This document shows, piece after piece, positions 6,215 to 8,488 of a stretch of 8,488 nucleotides of DNA (position 1 is the stretch's first letter; the number at the start of each line of letters is the position of its first letter). Below the pieces are notes generated by a model. That model had not been told where the DNA came from, ran no database searches, and saw nothing but the letters and a program-made list of their open reading frames with translations. Where the stretch lies: positions 1-8,488 of the forward strand of contig CAUBUJ010000070.1 in NCBI GenBank assembly GCA_958439155.1, in the 5' to 3' direction. Source of the DNA: an uncultured Veillonellaceae bacterium. GTDB taxonomy: Bacteria > Bacillota > Negativicutes > Veillonellales > Dialisteraceae. A program made the translations under genes and the position numbers.

Positions 6215-6267
6215 CTGCGTACGAAGTGGTTTTAGGCTGGTCATATATGGCAAAGCTGCGTACGAAG
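6215..6267. promoter_or_regulatory. Duplicated 12-bp near-palindrome, possible operator pair
   Basis: CTGCGTACGAAG occurs at 6215-6226 and again at 6256-6267. Each copy is itself nearly palindromic, around CGTACG with one mismatched pair per side. The copies are 41 bases apart, close to four helical turns, and lie 60-110 bases upstream of the receptor's -35. This suits binding of a dimeric regulator on one DNA face. The two copies could also pair with each other in RNA. Confidence 0.4.
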
Positions 6268-6327
6268 CTTTTCTTAGTAGAGTTCTTAAAACATCATTTT
6301 GAATTTTTTCTGAATTCCCCATAAAAT

Positions 6328-6355
6328 TTGACACTAAATATGAATCATATATAAT
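6328..6355 (+). promoter_or_regulatory. Sigma-70 promoter of the receptor gene with a palindrome in its spacer
   Basis: TTGACA (6328-6333), a 16-base spacer and TATAAT (6350-6355) give consensus -35 and -10 elements. Transcription would start near 6362, leaving a leader of about 60 bases. The spacer holds a perfect 6-1-6 palindrome, ATATGA-A-TCATAT (6338-6350), which overlaps the first base of the -10. A repressor bound there would block polymerase. It has the AT-rich 6-1-6 form of Fur-type sites but does not match the classical Fur consensus well, so the regulator is unassigned. Confidence 0.8.
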
Positions 6356-6422
6356 AAAAATATGAGCTTAAAGCATGTATATCTGAAAATATTCTTGGCG
6401 CTTTGCTCAGAAAGGGGAAACT

Positions 6423-8397
6423 ATGGGGAAAATGAAGATTGCAGCCGCAGCTGCCGCCGCATTGCTCAGCATGGGGGGGGTATGAAATTGTCGCGGCAGC
6501 CAATGTGTATACACTGGACGCAGTGACGGTTACCGCTTCGCGGTATGAAAAGAAAGACCTGGATGTGCCTGCCAGTACACAGGTCATTACTGGGGAAGAA
6601 TTGAAACAGACCGGCGCGGTGAATCTGCAGAAAGCACTGGCTTTTAGCGATGGCATCGTCTACCAGCAAATGGGACCGGGCGGCGCGGCAGTTAGTTCCA
6701 TGACAAGTAAAATTATTATACGCGGCATGGAAGACGGCACGCTGATTCTTGTGAACGGCACACCAGTGAACTGGCGGGGCAAGTACAATCTCGAAGATTT
6801 TCCTCTTGATACGATTGACCGGGTGGAAATCGTCCGCGGCGGCGGCTCTGTCCTTTACGGCAGCCAGGCGACCGGCGGCGTGATCAATATTATTACGAAG
6901 TCGGCCGCTTCCAATGAAGCCCATGTAGGGTTCGGCAATTATGGACAGCAGAATCATGGCACAACCGTGTCAGCAGGTCCGGTATCAGTCTCTTATAATT
7001 ACAATAAATGGGATGAGGTAGGAGATATATCCAGCTATATTTCAAAGGGGAAGGAAAAGAAAAATAAATTTACTGGATCAGAGAAAAATGATATATTCCT
7101 TACGTACCGCATGAATGATAAAGTGAATTTTCTTTACAACCATGATGAGTCATGGAGTAATTGGGAATATGTATTTGGAGAAGGATATGCGCAACTTGAG
7201 AACATACCACAGTATAATCGTCTTTATACGAGAATCAAGGATTTCTGGCAGGCCAATTTAGAAGATGGAAAAGGTCTGACAGGTCATGTGTATTACTTGC
7301 GGGACAAGCAGAACGGAGAAGGCCAAAATTTTTGGAAATCTGATGGAAGTATAGTCGATACGAGCCGAGTAGATACAAAGGATACGATCACCAATTATGG
7401 TTATGACCTTCAAAAAGTATGGGAAGGCGATTTACAGACATTCCTTCTCGGTACGAGTTACAATAAGGAAAAATGGCAGACTCGGGATTTAATTGAACCG
7501 AAAAATAATGCTAAGTACGAACGGAATATATTTTCTTTCTTTGGCCAGTGGGATCGTCCGGTGACAGGAAAAGACCGTCTCATTCTGAGCGCCCGTGAAA
7601 CATGGACCACCGGCGCTGCGGAAGATAAAAATTATACCAACTTCAGCGGTCAGGCCCAGTACCTTCACAAGATCAGTGACAGCGAATCTCTTTACGTCAG
7701 CGCAGGCCAGTCCTTCGTTATGCCGAGCTTCAGCAATATGTATTCCACCGGGGAAGGAAGCAACCGGATCGTAGGCAATCCCAATCTGAAACCGCTCCGG
7801 GGAACCCATTATGAAGCAGGATGGAAAAAAACGGATGGGAAAGCGCAGTACAAGGTTGCGGCCTTTATTAGCCGGACGAAAGATGATCTGTCTTTCACTA
7901 AAGTATCAGGGAAAAAAGGCGATCCAAACAGTCTTGATAAATGGTATGTCAATAATCAGGATACAAAAAATAAGGGTATCGAGGCCAGTGTTACAGTCCA
8001 GGAAGATAACGGACTTTCTTGGCATTACGGTGTTACTTACAGCGATCCGCAATCCAAGGTTAATTCTACTAAAAACGGTACAAAAACATATTGGGACCGC
8101 ATGTATGGGCGGTGGCAGATGAATGCAGGACTTTCCTATCAGAAAGATAAGTGGTCTGCCTCACTCAATGGAACATACCTCTTTGACCGGGTCATGACGC
8201 CTACGAATGCTCATTCTTATGAGACGAAGCCCTATCTTCTGACTTCCCTGGATGTGCAGTATTCCCCCAATAAAAACCAGACGATCTCGCTCTCTGTAGA
8301 TAACTTGTTAGACAGAGCAGACAATGTAGGGCATACTTCCAGTTATTACCATGCGACGCCGATCAATTACCTGCTGTCTTATTCCTATAAGTTCTGA
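6423..8397 (+). CDS. TonB-dependent outer-membrane receptor, frame broken at a G8 tract (probably phase-variable, OFF)
   Basis: An outer-membrane beta-barrel receptor that would take up a scarce ligand such as an iron complex, haem or cobalamin, energised by TonB. The true start is probably ATG 6423, with AAGGGG 5 bases upstream. It begins a signal peptide (Met-Gly-Lys-Met-Lys-Ile, seven Ala, Leu-Leu-Ser) but hits TGA at 6483-6485 after 20 residues. The rest lies in the +1 frame; with 7 instead of 8 G at 6473-6480 a 657-residue protein results. In that numbering: signal peptide to about 30, TonB-box-like DAVTVTA (32-38), plug to about 160 with RGGGSVLYGSQATGG (138-152), then a barrel ending in a C-terminal Phe typical for outer-membrane insertion. 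A TTG at 6439 could start the long frame but would lack a signal peptide. The barrel-coding part contains AT-rich blocks. No tonB/exbBD genes are nearby. The substrate is unknown. Confidence 0.9.
6473..6480 (+). repeat. Poly-G (G8) contingency tract in the signal-peptide codons
   Basis: Eight consecutive G, the longest G run in the window (the G-rich ribosome binding sites have six). Read from ATG 6423, eight G lead to a stop at 6483-6485. Nine would stop about a dozen codons later. Seven or ten would join the signal peptide to the receptor. Slipped-strand changes of one base here would therefore switch the receptor on and off. Confidence 0.75.
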
Positions 8398-8412
8398 TGT
8401 GTTTCACAAAGG

Positions 8413-8439
8413 CCGCCTCAGGGCGGTTTTTGTTTTTTT
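8413..8439 (+). terminator. Rho-independent terminator of the receptor gene
   Basis: CCGCC (8413-8417), tetraloop TCAG and GGCGG (8422-8426), followed by TTTTTG and a run of seven T. It begins 15 bases after the receptor's stop codon. Nothing further is recognisable in the last 50 bases of the window. Confidence 0.9.
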
Positions 8440-8488
8440 ATGTCCGGGGGCGGTGCGCCTGATTATGAACGTTTTCTTCCGATTTCCG

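Larger units (their letters stand above)
5787..6327. other. Gene-free structured stretch upstream of the receptor promoter
   Basis: About 540 bases with no convincing gene. In order it holds repeat copy B (about 5804-5892) and two small hairpins: CTTTC 6066-6070 with GAAAG 6080-6084, and CCCC 6090-6093 with GGGG 6098-6101. A larger hairpin with an alternative pairing follows (6139-6177), then a duplicated 12-bp near-palindrome (6215-6226 and 6256-6267). Short open frames exist on both strands, for example 6148-6324 on the plus strand, but none has a well-spaced ribosome binding site or a recognisable product. Confidence 0.5.

Noticed and set aside
6061..6290. Cobalamin or other known riboswitch upstream of the TonB-dependent receptor
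   Set aside because: I looked for the conserved B12-box and other familiar riboswitch cores and did not find them. The receptor's consensus promoter also lies downstream of this region, so it would not be in its leader.
6140..6334. Short open frames on both strands upstream of the receptor (64 codons minus; 58 codons plus at 6148-6324)
   Set aside because: No well-spaced ribosome binding site and no family resemblance. The stretch is dominated by hairpins and a repeat, so chance frames are expected.
6439..6500. TTG at 6439 as the real start of the receptor
   Set aside because: It would give a Pro/Gln/His-rich N-terminus with no signal peptide, which an outer-membrane receptor needs. The ATG at 6423 has a good ribosome binding site and a signal-peptide sequence in the other frame up to the G tract.
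8446..8458. Third copy of the intergenic repeat after the receptor terminator
   Set aside because: Only about 13 bases resemble the repeat's middle before the similarity fades near the window edge; too short to call.
1..8488. CRISPR array, tRNA or rRNA gene, transposase, prophage or attachment site
   Set aside because: No regularly spaced direct repeats, cloverleaf-like segments, rRNA signatures or recombinase/transposase motifs were seen on either strand.

Overview
The window looks like chromosomal DNA from a diderm Firmicute of the class Negativicutes (a Dialister- or Megasphaera-like organism). Three things point there. The ribosome binding sites are strong and Firmicute-like (GGGGGGA, GGGAGG). 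The genes are moderately GC-rich and compact. A TonB-dependent outer-membrane receptor is present, which requires an outer membrane. This assignment is inference; no rRNA or marker gene is in view.

Layout. Positions 1-275 hold no convincing gene: a roughly 90-bp intergenic repeat (copy A) and the rho-independent terminator of the leftward operon. Positions 276-2958 are that leftward operon: a fold-type I PLP aminotransferase (1747-2958) followed by an AAT/APC-family amino acid permease (276-1682). Positions 2959-3486 are a long divergent control region. It has extended -10 promoter motifs facing both ways, terminator-like hairpins just upstream of both ribosome binding sites, and a purine-rich tract with nested inverted repeats. 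Positions 3487-5786 are the rightward pair: an NAD-type D-2-hydroxyacid dehydrogenase and a DHA1-type MFS exporter. Positions 5787-6422 are a gene-free, structured stretch holding repeat copy B (in the same orientation relative to its upstream gene as copy A), hairpins with alternative pairings, a duplicated 12-bp near-palindrome and a near-perfect sigma-70 promoter. Positions 6423-8397 are the TonB-dependent receptor, followed by a terminator.

How the genes may work together. The two divergent pairs read as a possible amino acid to hydroxy acid module: import an amino acid (permease), transaminate it to a 2-oxo acid (aminotransferase), reduce it to a D-2-hydroxy acid with NADH (dehydrogenase) and export it (MFS). 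This is a hypothesis from gene order and family membership; no substrate can be read from the sequence.

Most notable signal. The receptor's signal-peptide codons contain an uninterrupted run of eight G (6473-6480), and as sequenced the reading frame breaks exactly there. With 7 or 10 G, a good ribosome binding site, ATG, signal peptide, TonB-box-like segment, plug and barrel form one continuous 657- or 658-residue protein. With 8 or 9 G, translation stops within the signal sequence or shortly after it. This is the layout of a phase-variable (contingency) surface receptor caught in the OFF state. A homopolymer sequencing error must be excluded. The receptor also has AT-rich blocks inside the barrel, as expected if its surface loops have been exchanged by recombination.
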